Shown piece by piece: positions 1 through 6,237 of a stretch of 13,349 nt of DNA. Below the pieces are notes generated by a model. It was not told the DNA's origin, did not search any database, and saw only the letters and a list, made by a program, of their open reading frames with translations. The stretch is taken from positions 1 through 13,349 of the forward strand of contig JAUVIY010000040.1 in NCBI GenBank assembly GCA_030592625.1, read 5' to 3'. The translations under genes and the position numbers were made by a program. Numbering within the stretch: position 1 is the stretch's first letter; each line of letters opens with the position of its first letter. This DNA comes from Spirochaeta sp. Its GTDB lineage: Bacteria > Spirochaetota > Spirochaetia > DSM-2461.

Positions 1-4
1 CATT

Positions 5-46
5 CTGTCGGGATCGTTCCTCGGCTCTCGCCTCCGGTACGACCCT
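5..46 (-). repeat. Dispersed intergenic repeat, short copy
   Basis: Read on the minus strand this 42-base segment begins AGGGTCGTACCG (35-46), contains CGAGGAAC (16-23) and ends CCCGACAG (5-12). The same three blocks occur in the same order at 3265-3346 on the plus strand, where the interior is about 40 bases longer. The segment has no credible reading frame and lies downstream of the NAD synthetase gene. Two copies sharing ends but differing in the middle suggest a small non-coding repeat family. Its function is unknown, and I cannot tell whether it continues left of the window. Confidence 0.6.
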
Positions 47-73
47 TGATCCGAGGGAGTGCAGGGAAAGCAA

Positions 74-160
74 GGTTTCCGTAGTACCGCGGCTTGCCGC
101 GGAAGGGAGTCGCCAGCGGCGACTCCGGGTCCAGGGCTCTGCCCTGGTACTACGGATACC
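74..160. repeat. Four-armed (cloverleaf) palindromic element
   Basis: An outer stem pairs 74-86 with 148-160 (13 positions, one T/T mismatch at 77/157; core CCGTAGTAC with GTACTACGG). Inside it three perfect hairpins follow one another. Arm 1 pairs CCGCGG 87-92 with 97-102 around a CTTG loop. Arm 2 pairs 106-114 with 118-126 (9 bp, AGC loop). Arm 3 pairs 131-137 with 141-147 (7 bp, TCT loop). Nearly all of the 87 bases are paired, so the whole forms a four-way junction as RNA or as extruded DNA. It lies about 115 bases past the stop of the NAD synthetase gene. No T-run follows on either strand, so it is not a classical terminator, though it could end or stabilise that transcript. It does not resemble a tRNA. 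It may be a non-autonomous mobile or REP-like repeat. Confidence 0.75.
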
Positions 161-275
161 TTTCATTGGTAGTTCTATCCGACCAAGGTGATGAATTGGT
201 TCGTGGCTCAAGGACCCGATATAGTTTTCGAAAATATGATTGGTATTTTTGGGGGGATAAGTCCGGTGCTTCGAA
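161..275. other. Non-coding 3' flank of NAD synthetase gene
   Basis: This 115-base stretch between the four-armed element and the NAD synthetase stop codon is AT-richer than the surroundings. It contains a 10-base perfect palindrome TTTTCGAAAA (225-234) and a run of six G (251-256). Reading frames crossing it run antisense into the synthetase gene and look like shadows. I see no gene and no convincing terminator. Confidence 0.5.
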
Positions 276-2240
276 TCAGTCCGAAGAATCCTCCAGCTCC
301 TTCATCCAAACCGATACATCGGCATCCGAAGGCATACGCCAGTCGCCTCTCGGGGAGAGGGCGATTGTTCCTACCTTGGGACCGTCGGGCAGGCAGGAGC
401 GCTTGAACTGCTGGGAGAAGAACCGGGAATAGAACAACTTCAACCATTTGACGATGGTTTCACTACCGTAGTTTCCCGAAAAGGCCAGTTCAGCCAAAGC
501 GAGTACTTTGGTCGGACCGAACCCGTGACGTATGGCATGGTAGAGGAAGAAGTCGTGGAGCTCGTAGGGGCCGATTTTATCCTCGGTTTTCTGCTCGATT
601 TCACCATCCTCTCCCGGAGGAAGCAATTCCGGCGATATGGGCGTGTTCAGGATGTCCAGCAGGGTCTCTTTCACTTCTGCCGGCGTCCAGGTTTCGGCGG
701 CCCAGCGTACCAGATACTGTACAAGAGTTTTCGGGACACCTGTGTTCACGGCGTACATGGACATGTGGTCGCCGTTGAAGGTGCACCAGCCCAGGGCCAG
801 TTCAGAGAGATCTCCGGTACCGATAACCAGTCCGCCGACCATGTTGGCCCTGTTCATCAGAACGGCGGTGCGGTATCTGGCCTGGACATTTTCGAAGGCT
901 ACGTCTTCAGGTAAGCCCGAATGGCCGAGATCTTTCATCTGCAATTCGCAGGACTCCCGGATATCCATATGATCCAGAGGGATTCCCAGGCCTTCGCAGA
1001 GTTTCTCCACATTGGCCAGGGTGCGGCCGCTTGTGCCGAATCCCGGCATGGTGACGGCATGTATGCCCTCGAGGGGCAGGGCCAGGCGCTCGAATGCCTG
1101 TACCGCAACAAGGAGAGCTAATGTCGAGTCCAGGCCCCCTGAGAGTCCGATGACGACATTCCTGATGCCGGTTCGTTCCAGCCTGGTAGCCAGACCGGTT
1201 GCCTGTATCGATGAAATCTCATGGCATCGTTCATCCCGTTCGGCAGAATTTGAGGGGACAAAGGGGTGGGGATCGACAGGTCTGAGGGGCGCAGCAACGA
1301 TGCCTTTACGGCTCTGGAGGCGGCCTCCGAACCAGATTGTGCGGTATTTGACTCCCGCCAATTCCCTGCGGGCCGACGGTCCGAATGTCCGGGATACCCG
1401 GCGCTCATGATCCAGGAGTTCCGTATCGATGTCCGAGAGCACCATCTCGGTACCCACGGGGAAACGATCCGACTCGGTCAGGATACGGCCGTTCTCGGCG
1501 ATGAGTGCGTGCCCCCCGTATACGGTATCGGTGGTGGATTCTCCGGGGCCGGCCGAGGCATAGGCGTAACCCGCCAGACAGCGGGCTGATTGCTGGCTTA
1601 CCAGGGAACGACGGTAATCCGCTTTACCTACCAGCTCGTTGCTGGCCGAGAGATTGAACAGCATCTGGGCTCCGGCAATGGCGTGTCTGGAGGATGGGGG
1701 GATGGGCCCCCAGAGGTCTTCACAGATTTCCACGGCAAAGCTGGTGCGGCGGTCGTCCTCGTGGCGAAAGAGCAGGTCTGTTCCGAAGGGGACGCGCTGA
1801 CCGGCAAGGGTGACATGGGCGAACGTGGCTTCATCCGCTGAGGCGAACCAGCGGTTTTCATAATACTCTCGTGAATCCGGGATGTAGGTTTTCGGTACAA
1901 TGCCGAGGATTTCCATCCCCCCCCGTACGACGACTGCGACGTTGAACAGCCGGCCCTGCCGGGCCAGAGGCATCCCGAATATCATCATGGAACTCCGGGC
2001 GGAGGTTTCTTCGATGATTCGGGCCGCCTGTACTTCGGCTTCGGCCAGGAGCCGGGACTGAAGGAACAGATCGGCACAGGTATATCCTGTTACCGACAGC
2101 TCGGGGAAGAGCACGAGATCGGAGCCCTTCTCGCAGGCATTGATGAAGGCGTGGATGATGGCGTCGGCATTGTCTCTGACGGCGGCAGGTTTGACTGCGG
2201 GAACGGCGGCGGCAACTCTGAAATAACCCATATCACTCAT
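276..2240 (-). CDS. nadE: Glutamine-dependent NAD+ synthetase
   Basis: This 654-residue enzyme catalyses the last step of NAD+ synthesis: ATP-dependent amidation of deamido-NAD+ with ammonia released from glutamine, in the cytoplasm. The N-terminal nitrilase-like glutaminase domain (about 7-290) shows the expected triad: Glu47 in LFPELSVTGY, Lys117 in VPKTYIP and Cys173 in EICEDLW. The C-terminal synthetase domain (about 340-640) has the PP-loop ATP-pyrophosphatase motif SGGLDST (367-373) and the STGDLSE-like segment IGTGDLSELALGW. The length fits the long, two-domain class (as in Mycobacterium tuberculosis, about 680 residues) rather than the short ammonia-only class. The start chosen is ATG at 2240 with AGGA 7 bases upstream; a second Met three codons later is possible. 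It is divergent from the dehydrogenase gene. No operon partner lies downstream within the window. Confidence 0.96.
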   Translation of the reverse strand: MSDMGYFRVAAAVPAVKPAAVRDNADAIIHAFINACEKGSDLVLFPELSVTGYTCADLFLQSRLLAEAEVQAARIIEETSARSSMMIFGMPLARQGRLFNVAVVVRGGMEILGIVPKTYIPDSREYYENRWFASADEATFAHVTLAGQRVPFGTDLLFRHEDDRRTSFAVEICEDLWGPIPPSSRHAIAGAQMLFNLSASNELVGKADYRRSLVSQQSARCLAGYAYASAGPGESTTDTVYGGHALIAENGRILTESDRFPVGTEMVLSDIDTELLDHERRVSRTFGPSARRELAGVKYRTIWFGGRLQSRKGIVAAPLRPVDPHPFVPSNSAERDERCHEISSIQATGLATRLERTGIRNVVIGLSGGLDSTLALLVAVQAFERLALPLEGIHAVTMPGFGTSGRTLANVEKLCEGLGIPLDHMDIRESCELQMKDLGHSGLPEDVAFENVQARYRTAVLMNRANMVGGLVIGTGDLSELALGWCTFNGDHMSMYAVNTGVPKTLVQYLVRWAAETWTPAEVKETLLDILNTPISPELLPPGEDGEIEQKTEDKIGPYELHDFFLYHAIRHGFGPTKVLALAELAFSGNYGSETIVKWLKLFYSRFFSQQFKRSCLPDGPKVGTIALSPRGDWRMPSDADVSVWMKELEDSSD

Positions 2241-2343
2241 AAGGTAATCCTAGGTAAGTAATGGAAGCGTCGTCAAGGTCGTGGAAATGACTTCAATCCT
2301 GCTATGATGGTGTTTAACCAATGAATAAGGGAGGAATGAATAT
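2241..2343. promoter_or_regulatory. Divergent intergenic region with presumed promoters
   Basis: The 103 bases between the start codons of the NAD synthetase (minus) and the dehydrogenase (plus) must hold both promoters. A TATGAT at 2303-2308 is a reasonable -10 box for the plus-strand gene, but I see no good -35 hexamer 16-18 bases upstream. A strong ribosome binding site GGGAGG (2329-2334) lies 9 bases before the plus-strand ATG. The promoter placement is inference. Confidence 0.4.
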
Positions 2344-3225
2344 ATGAAAATCGGATGGATCGGAACGGGCATCATGGGCTCGTCCATGTGCTCACATCTC
2401 ATCGATGCCGGGCATGAGTTGGCGGTCTACAACCGCAGTGTGGAAAAAACCGCCCCATTGACGGCGAAGGGTGCCTTTCTTGCGGCGAATCCCGCCGAAG
2501 CCTCCCGCGGCCGGGAGGTGGTGTTTTCCATAGTGGGATACCCGTCGGATGTGGAGGAAATCTACTTCGGAGACAACGGGATACTTTCCGCCGCCGATTC
2601 CGGCAGCGTTATCGTCGACATGACTACCAGCAGTCCCGATCTGGCGATTCGTATTGCCGGGGCGGCGAAGAAGAAAGGCGTACTGGCTCTGGATGCCCCG
2701 GTATCCGGCGGGGATGTGGGTGCCAGGGAGTCCCGTCTGGCCATTATGGCAGGCGGGGAGGCCGGGGCTTTCGACAAGGTGAAGCCTCTGTTCGATGTCA
2801 TGGGAAAAACAATCGCCCTTCTGGGTCCGGCGGGAAGTGGACAGCATACGAAGATGGCGAACCAGATTGCTATCGCGGGCACGATGATAGGAACCGTCGA
2901 GGCCCTTCTTTATGCCCGCCGCGCCGGGCTGGATTTGAACGCCCTCATCGATGTTATCGGCAGCGGGGCGGCGGGTTCCTGGACCATCAACAATCTGGGC
3001 CGGCGGATTGCCGGAGATGATTTCGATCCGGGTTTCATGATTATGCACTACATGAAGGACATGGGTATCGCCCTGGCCGAAGCGAAGCGGATGAATCTGG
3101 CGTTACCGGGACTGGCGCTGGTTGAATCGTTCTACCGGGCCGCTGTTGGGCGGGGGATGGAACGGAACGGGACCCAGGCCCTGTTCAAGGTTCTGGATAG
3201 TCTGAACGCTCAAGTTCAGGAATGA
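2344..3225 (+). CDS. NAD(P)-dependent beta-hydroxyacid dehydrogenase (3-hydroxyisobutyrate dehydrogenase family)
   Basis: This 293-residue cytoplasmic oxidoreductase belongs to the family of 3-hydroxyisobutyrate dehydrogenase, tartronate-semialdehyde reductase and gamma-hydroxybutyrate dehydrogenase. The Rossmann nucleotide motif GWIGTGIMG is at 4-12. The substrate-binding segment DAPVSGG is at 117-123. The catalytic region GSGQHTKMANQ contains the expected Lys170 and Asn173. The C-terminal helical domain has MKDM (237-240), matching the family's KD signature. The residue after the second beta strand is Asn30-Arg31, which is common in NADP-preferring members, so NADPH use is plausible but unproven. 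The ATG at 2344 follows a strong GGGAGG site. The gene stands alone on the plus strand and the following gap holds repeats. The exact substrate cannot be read from sequence, and the neighbouring genes do not suggest one. Confidence 0.88.
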   Translation: MKIGWIGTGIMGSSMCSHLIDAGHELAVYNRSVEKTAPLTAKGAFLAANPAEASRGREVVFSIVGYPSDVEEIYFGDNGILSAADSGSVIVDMTTSSPDLAIRIAGAAKKKGVLALDAPVSGGDVGARESRLAIMAGGEAGAFDKVKPLFDVMGKTIALLGPAGSGQHTKMANQIAIAGTMIGTVEALLYARRAGLDLNALIDVIGSGAAGSWTINNLGRRIAGDDFDPGFMIMHYMKDMGIALAEAKRMNLALPGLALVESFYRAAVGRGMERNGTQALFKVLDSLNAQVQE

Positions 3226-3229
3226 ATGG

Positions 3230-3239
3230 GGCGCGCGCC
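3230..3239. repeat. GC palindrome after dehydrogenase stop
   Basis: A perfect 10-base palindrome GGCGCGCGCC starts 4 bases after the stop codon of the dehydrogenase gene. It has no loop and no T-tract, so it is not a rho-independent terminator. It may be part of the adjacent repeat DNA. Confidence 0.4.
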
Positions 3240-3247
3240 AGAGACAT

Positions 3248-3346
3248 AGGGTTGTACCGCATTTAGGGTCGTACCGCAGCGCAGCGAGGAACAAGCAAGG
3301 CTGCATGGGCGAGCAGCAAGCAAAGCTTGCGACCAGCCCCCGACAG
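3248..3346 (+). repeat. Dispersed intergenic repeat, long copy with duplicated head
   Basis: AGGGTYGTACCGCA occurs twice in direct orientation, at 3248-3261 and 3265-3278 (period 17). The second copy opens a segment that contains CGAGGAAC (3285-3292) and ends CCCGACAG (3339-3346). These blocks match, in order, the segment at 5-46 on the opposite strand. The interior is longer here and holds two hairpins: GCTGC/GCAGC (3300-3304 with 3313-3317) and GCAAGC/GCTTGC (3316-3321 with 3325-3330, AAA loop). The element fills most of the gap between the dehydrogenase and the exported-protein gene. A reading frame runs through it in phase with the exported protein, but the ribosome binding site shows that translation starts downstream at 3440. 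Confidence 0.6.
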
Positions 3347-3439
3347 TCAATTTTATTATCAAAATATGCTGCGCACATAATGCGTTCATATTGGGGAATC
3401 ATCTTTACGTTATGTCGAGAATTCGGCAGGAGGTATAAG
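3347..3439 (+). promoter_or_regulatory. AT-rich leader of exported-protein gene
   Basis: The sequence turns abruptly AT-rich after the repeat (3349-3365), as expected of a promoter. CATAAT at 3376-3381 could serve as a -10 box; the matching -35 position reads only TTATTA. The ribosome binding site AGGAGG (3428-3433) lies 6 bases before the ATG at 3440. The promoter elements are tentative; the ribosome binding site is clear. Confidence 0.4.
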
Positions 3440-3913
3440 ATGAGTTTTAAGAAATGGCTGATTGGTGCTGCACTGATCGCGCTTTCTACGGGTGTTGTCT
3501 TCGCCAACGGTGCTGTTGAGGATGATGACTATGGATTCTACGGTCCCCGGGGCGGACTAAGGCCGGAAACCGAAACCGTGGAAGGGAATTTCACTCTGGT
3601 GGATGGTGAATATCCTGCCATCGTTACCGAAGAGGGTGAGACCCTGTACCTGATGATTCACTTCCCTGTGGACGGCGACCAGATACCCCGGGAAGGTGCG
3701 GATCTGAAGCTTGAGGCGGTTCAATCACCCATGTCGCCGGTTCATCTGATGGTGTTATCTGCAGAGGTGGATGGTGTTGAAATTGAGTCGGACTGGGACA
3801 ACCATGGAGGACCCGGAATGTTCAGCGGTCATGGTGGACGTGGTAGACCCGGCATGTTCGACGGCCGTAGAGGCAAGCCGGGCTGGGGTTATGAAGAGCC
3901 GCGGGACAACTAG
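3440..3913 (+). CDS. Small exported protein with Gly/Met/His-rich tail
   Basis: This 157-residue protein is not one I recognise by name. The start at 3440 is chosen because AGGAGG sits 6 bases upstream and a textbook signal peptide follows: Lys4-Lys5, a hydrophobic stretch 6-21, and likely cleavage after VFA (residue 22). The open frame extends further upstream, but only through repeat DNA. Residues 26-46 are acidic and Gly-rich. Residues 48-117 are predicted to be mostly beta strands (EGNFTLVDGEYPAIV and following), perhaps a small OB-like barrel. The tail 121-151 contains GGPGMF, GRPGMF and GKPGWG at 123, 135 and 145, with His122, His131, Met127 and Met139. Such a tail could bind soft metal ions or be disordered. 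The gene has its own terminator and is followed by a two-component pair whose sensor has a Met cluster, so a shared envelope or metal response is a reasonable inference. The function is unproven. Confidence 0.75.
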   Translation: MSFKKWLIGAALIALSTGVVFANGAVEDDDYGFYGPRGGLRPETETVEGNFTLVDGEYPAIVTEEGETLYLMIHFPVDGDQIPREGADLKLEAVQSPMSPVHLMVLSAEVDGVEIESDWDNHGGPGMFSGHGGRGRPGMFDGRRGKPGWGYEEPRDN

Positions 3914-3970
3914 CGCGGTGTCCCGGGAATTCGGCGACAGTCGATACGATACAATTGGGTAATATGGTGA

Positions 3971-4007
3971 AGCTATCTGGAATCGACGATTCCGGGTAGC
4001 TTTGTTT
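3971..4007 (+). terminator. Rho-independent terminator after exported-protein gene
   Basis: A 14-pair stem joins 3971-3984 to 3988-4001 around a three-base GAC loop, all Watson-Crick apart from two G-U pairs. It is followed directly by a T-rich run (TTTGTTT, ending at 4007). It lies about 57 bases past the stop at 3913. It would separate the exported-protein transcript from the response regulator gene, which therefore needs its own promoter or depends on readthrough. Confidence 0.85.
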
Positions 4008-4046
4008 ACGGTATTCAATTGTAAGTTCGTGAGTGGATTTACGGGA

Positions 4047-4059
4047 CACCATACTGGTG
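4047..4059. promoter_or_regulatory. Inverted repeat upstream of response regulator
   Basis: CACCA-TAC-TGGTG is a perfect 5-base inverted repeat lying 17 bases before the response regulator ATG, just upstream of its GGGGG ribosome binding site. It could be an operator or a small leader hairpin. No -35/-10 pair is clear in 4008-4046, so the role is a guess. Confidence 0.3.
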
Positions 4060-4076
4060 CGGTATTGGGGGAAATC

Positions 4077-4772
4077 ATGACAATTCTAGTAGTTGAAGAC
4101 GAAATCCAGCTGAACAAGATGATCAGGGACTACCTGGAAACCCTGGGCTGGGCCGCAATCAGTGCGGAAAACGGTCCGGAAGCCCTGGATCTCTTCCGTT
4201 CCGAATCTCCGGATTTCATTCTGCTGGATATTATGATTCCAGGCCTCGACGGTCTGGACGTGATGCGTCGTATCCGGGAAACCTCCACGGTGCCGGTGAT
4301 TTTCATTACGGCGATGGCCGAGGAAGCCGATAAGCTCATCGGTCTGGAACTCGGAGCCGACGACTACATCACCAAACCCTTCAGTCTGAAAGAGTTGGCC
4401 GCCAGGATTCGCACGGTGATGAGGCGGGTGAAGGGACCTGAGGAAGCTGATGATTCGCCGGCGGTTTTAATGGTGCGTGATATCGAGCTCGATCCTGAGC
4501 GCCGGAGTGTGAGGCGCTCCGAGGTTTTATTGAACCTGACGGCGGTTCAATTCGACATTCTTCACGGGTTCATGCGTCACCCCGGCCGTGTTTTCAGCCG
4601 GACGGAGATATTGGAGTTTTTTCAGGACCATGCATGGGAAGGGTATGAACGGACCATCGATGTCCATATCAAGAATATCCGTAAGGCGCTTGAACCGGAC
4701 CGGGATAAGCCGGTCTACATCGAAACGGTTCGTGGGGTTGGCTATCGTCTGTCTGATACGGTGAGTCGATGA
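4077..4772 (+). CDS. OmpR/PhoB-family DNA-binding response regulator
   Basis: This 231-residue cytoplasmic transcription factor is activated by phosphorylation. The receiver domain (1-115) has the acidic pocket Glu7-Asp8, phosphoacceptor Asp51 in LLDIMIPGLDG, Thr78 in FITAMAE and Lys100 in ITKPFS. The winged-helix effector (about 135-228) shows the family's features: LTAVQFDIL, HPGRVFSRTEIL, the recognition helix TIDVHIKNIRKALE and the closing wing IETVRGVGYRL. The start at 4077 is preferred over an upstream in-frame one because GGGGG lies 5-6 bases before it and the receiver fold begins there. Its last four bases ATGA contain the start codon of the histidine kinase, so the two are translationally coupled. 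The exported-protein gene upstream is a candidate target. The regulon is unknown. Confidence 0.95.
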   Translation: MTILVVEDEIQLNKMIRDYLETLGWAAISAENGPEALDLFRSESPDFILLDIMIPGLDGLDVMRRIRETSTVPVIFITAMAEEADKLIGLELGADDYITKPFSLKELAARIRTVMRRVKGPEEADDSPAVLMVRDIELDPERRSVRRSEVLLNLTAVQFDILHGFMRHPGRVFSRTEILEFFQDHAWEGYERTIDVHIKNIRKALEPDRDKPVYIETVRGVGYRLSDTVSR

Positions 4773-6178
4773 GGTTCTCCCTTCGCTTCAAGATTATCGG
4801 TTCCTTCGCCCTCATCGTTCTTTTGTCACTGGCTGCAGCAGTCGGTACGGGTAACAGGCTCACCAGATCCCGTTACGACGATTTCGCTTATCAACGGGAT
4901 TATAACAGGGCCGAATCTCTTTCCACGGCTCTCGGTGAGTGGACGGCTGAGGCCGGGATATCCGATATGACTCCACCATTTCCCTCACCGGGTGCTCTTT
5001 ATTTTCTGCCGTCCCAGGAGAAACCGACGGGTTTCCGGATGATGGATCGGATGATGCCCATGGAGCACATGGGTCTCGACCGTATGGTTGTGACTGATCT
5101 TTCAGGACGTGTGCTTCTGGATACCGCTGATTACGGCAAAGCCCGGCTGAGTCCGGAAAACAAAGACAGTACCCTCATACGATACGGAGAACATAAAGTC
5201 GGGTATCTCTACATGGGTCGGATGATCCCGGATTCCCACCGGCCTGCTGATGTTTTATTCCTGCGTAGAGCGGGCCTTATGACCTGGTTTATCACCGGAA
5301 TAATCTTTGTTTTCGCCATGGTGCTGGGCTTGATTCTCACAAAGCACATTATCGGGCCTGTGAAGACGCTGAATGCCGCGGCTCGTAACGTCGAGTGTGG
5401 TGACTTGAGTGTCAGGGTTCCCGAAGACCGCAGTGATGAACTGGGGGAACTTTCCCGGGGCTTCAATTCAATGACCGAGTCCCTGGAGTTGGCGGACAAA
5501 CAACGCCGAAGGCTTATCGCCGATTCGGCCCATGAGCTCCGGACGCCGGTGAGCCTGATCAGGGCCCGCATTGAAATGATGGAAGAGGGTATCTATCCCA
5601 TGGACGAGGAGAACCTTTCGGCACTCTCGACGGAGTCGGAGAGGCTGACACATCTGGTGGATGAGCTGAAAACTCTGGCCAATCTGGAATCCCCGGACTT
5701 TGTCCTTCAGAGGAAAGATTTGAGCCTGCCTGACCTGATTCGGGATGTCGTTCATGCCGCTGGTCCTGCTATCCGTCGGGGAAAAATCTCTGTGGATTCC
5801 GGGTTGGGCGGTAGCCGGCCCGTCGTGAGTGGAGATCGGATAAAACTGCATCGTCTTCTGGGGAACCTGCTTTCGAATGCCCTTCGTTATGCCGAGTCAA
5901 GGATCATCATTGATGTCCGGCCGGCTGCAGATATTCCGGGATGGGTTGAATTGATGGTGGAAGATGACGGGCCCGGGATTCCCGAGGAAGACCGTGAGAA
6001 GGTGTTCGAGCGTTATTATCGGGCGGATGCCTCAAGGAATCGTTCTTCGGGTGGATCGGGACTCGGTCTGGCTATCTGCAGTGAAATCACCCGGGCCCAT
6101 GGCGGCAGCATCGAAGCCGGGATTTCAGAGCGATTGGGCGGCGCTGAACTCAAGGTAAAGCTTCCAGTCGATTCGTAA
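4769..6178 (+). CDS. HAMP-domain sensor histidine kinase with Met-rich periplasmic loop
   Basis: This 469-residue inner-membrane kinase is the partner of the overlapping response regulator. TM1 is about 9-27, a periplasmic domain follows to about 168, and TM2 is about 169-190. HAMP spans roughly 191-243. The dimerisation helix carries phosphoacceptor His255 in ADSAHELRTP. The ATPase domain shows the N box around Asn370 (NLLSNALRYA), G1 DDGPGIP (399-405), the F box VFERYYRAD and G2 GGSGLGLAI (428-436), so all catalytic motifs are intact. The periplasmic loop contains seven Met between 91 and 106 (91, 92, 95, 96, 98, 101, 106) plus His100. Clustered Met is a known way to bind Cu(I) or Ag(I), so metal sensing is an inference. 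There is no strong ribosome binding site; translation probably depends on the upstream gene. A 59-base gap follows, with no terminator seen. Confidence 0.94.
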   Translation: MRFSLRFKIIGSFALIVLLSLAAAVGTGNRLTRSRYDDFAYQRDYNRAESLSTALGEWTAEAGISDMTPPFPSPGALYFLPSQEKPTGFRMMDRMMPMEHMGLDRMVVTDLSGRVLLDTADYGKARLSPENKDSTLIRYGEHKVGYLYMGRMIPDSHRPADVLFLRRAGLMTWFITGIIFVFAMVLGLILTKHIIGPVKTLNAAARNVECGDLSVRVPEDRSDELGELSRGFNSMTESLELADKQRRRLIADSAHELRTPVSLIRARIEMMEEGIYPMDEENLSALSTESERLTHLVDELKTLANLESPDFVLQRKDLSLPDLIRDVVHAAGPAIRRGKISVDSGLGGSRPVVSGDRIKLHRLLGNLLSNALRYAESRIIIDVRPAADIPGWVELMVEDDGPGIPEEDREKVFERYYRADASRNRSSGGSGLGLAICSEITRAHGGSIEAGISERLGGAELKVKLPVDS

Positions 6179-6237
6179 GCAAAGGTGTTTTAAGCGGCTG
6201 GTACCCTGTTTGCCGCACCTTGGGCTATTATAACCCC

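Noticed and set aside
74..160. Cloverleaf fold taken as a tRNA
   Set aside because: It has four stems but no acceptor CCA context, no T-loop GTTCRA, no D-loop GG and arm lengths unlike a tRNA; loops of 3-4 bases exclude an anticodon loop.
94..432. Plus-strand open frame of 112 codons at the left end
   Set aside because: It starts inside the first arm of the four-armed element, has no ribosome binding site, runs antisense into the NAD synthetase gene and has low-complexity composition.
2336..2347. Three-codon leader frame ending in ATGA over the dehydrogenase start
   Set aside because: It is too short to be distinguished from chance, and GGGAGG is well placed for the main start at 2344.
2392..3048. 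218-codon minus-strand frame opposite the dehydrogenase
   Set aside because: It is a shadow of the well-supported dehydrogenase gene, with no family features and no ribosome binding site.
3305..3439. N-terminal extension of the exported protein by 45 residues
   Set aside because: The extension reads through repeat DNA, has no ribosome binding site, and would bury the signal peptide; AGGAGG marks the start at 3440.
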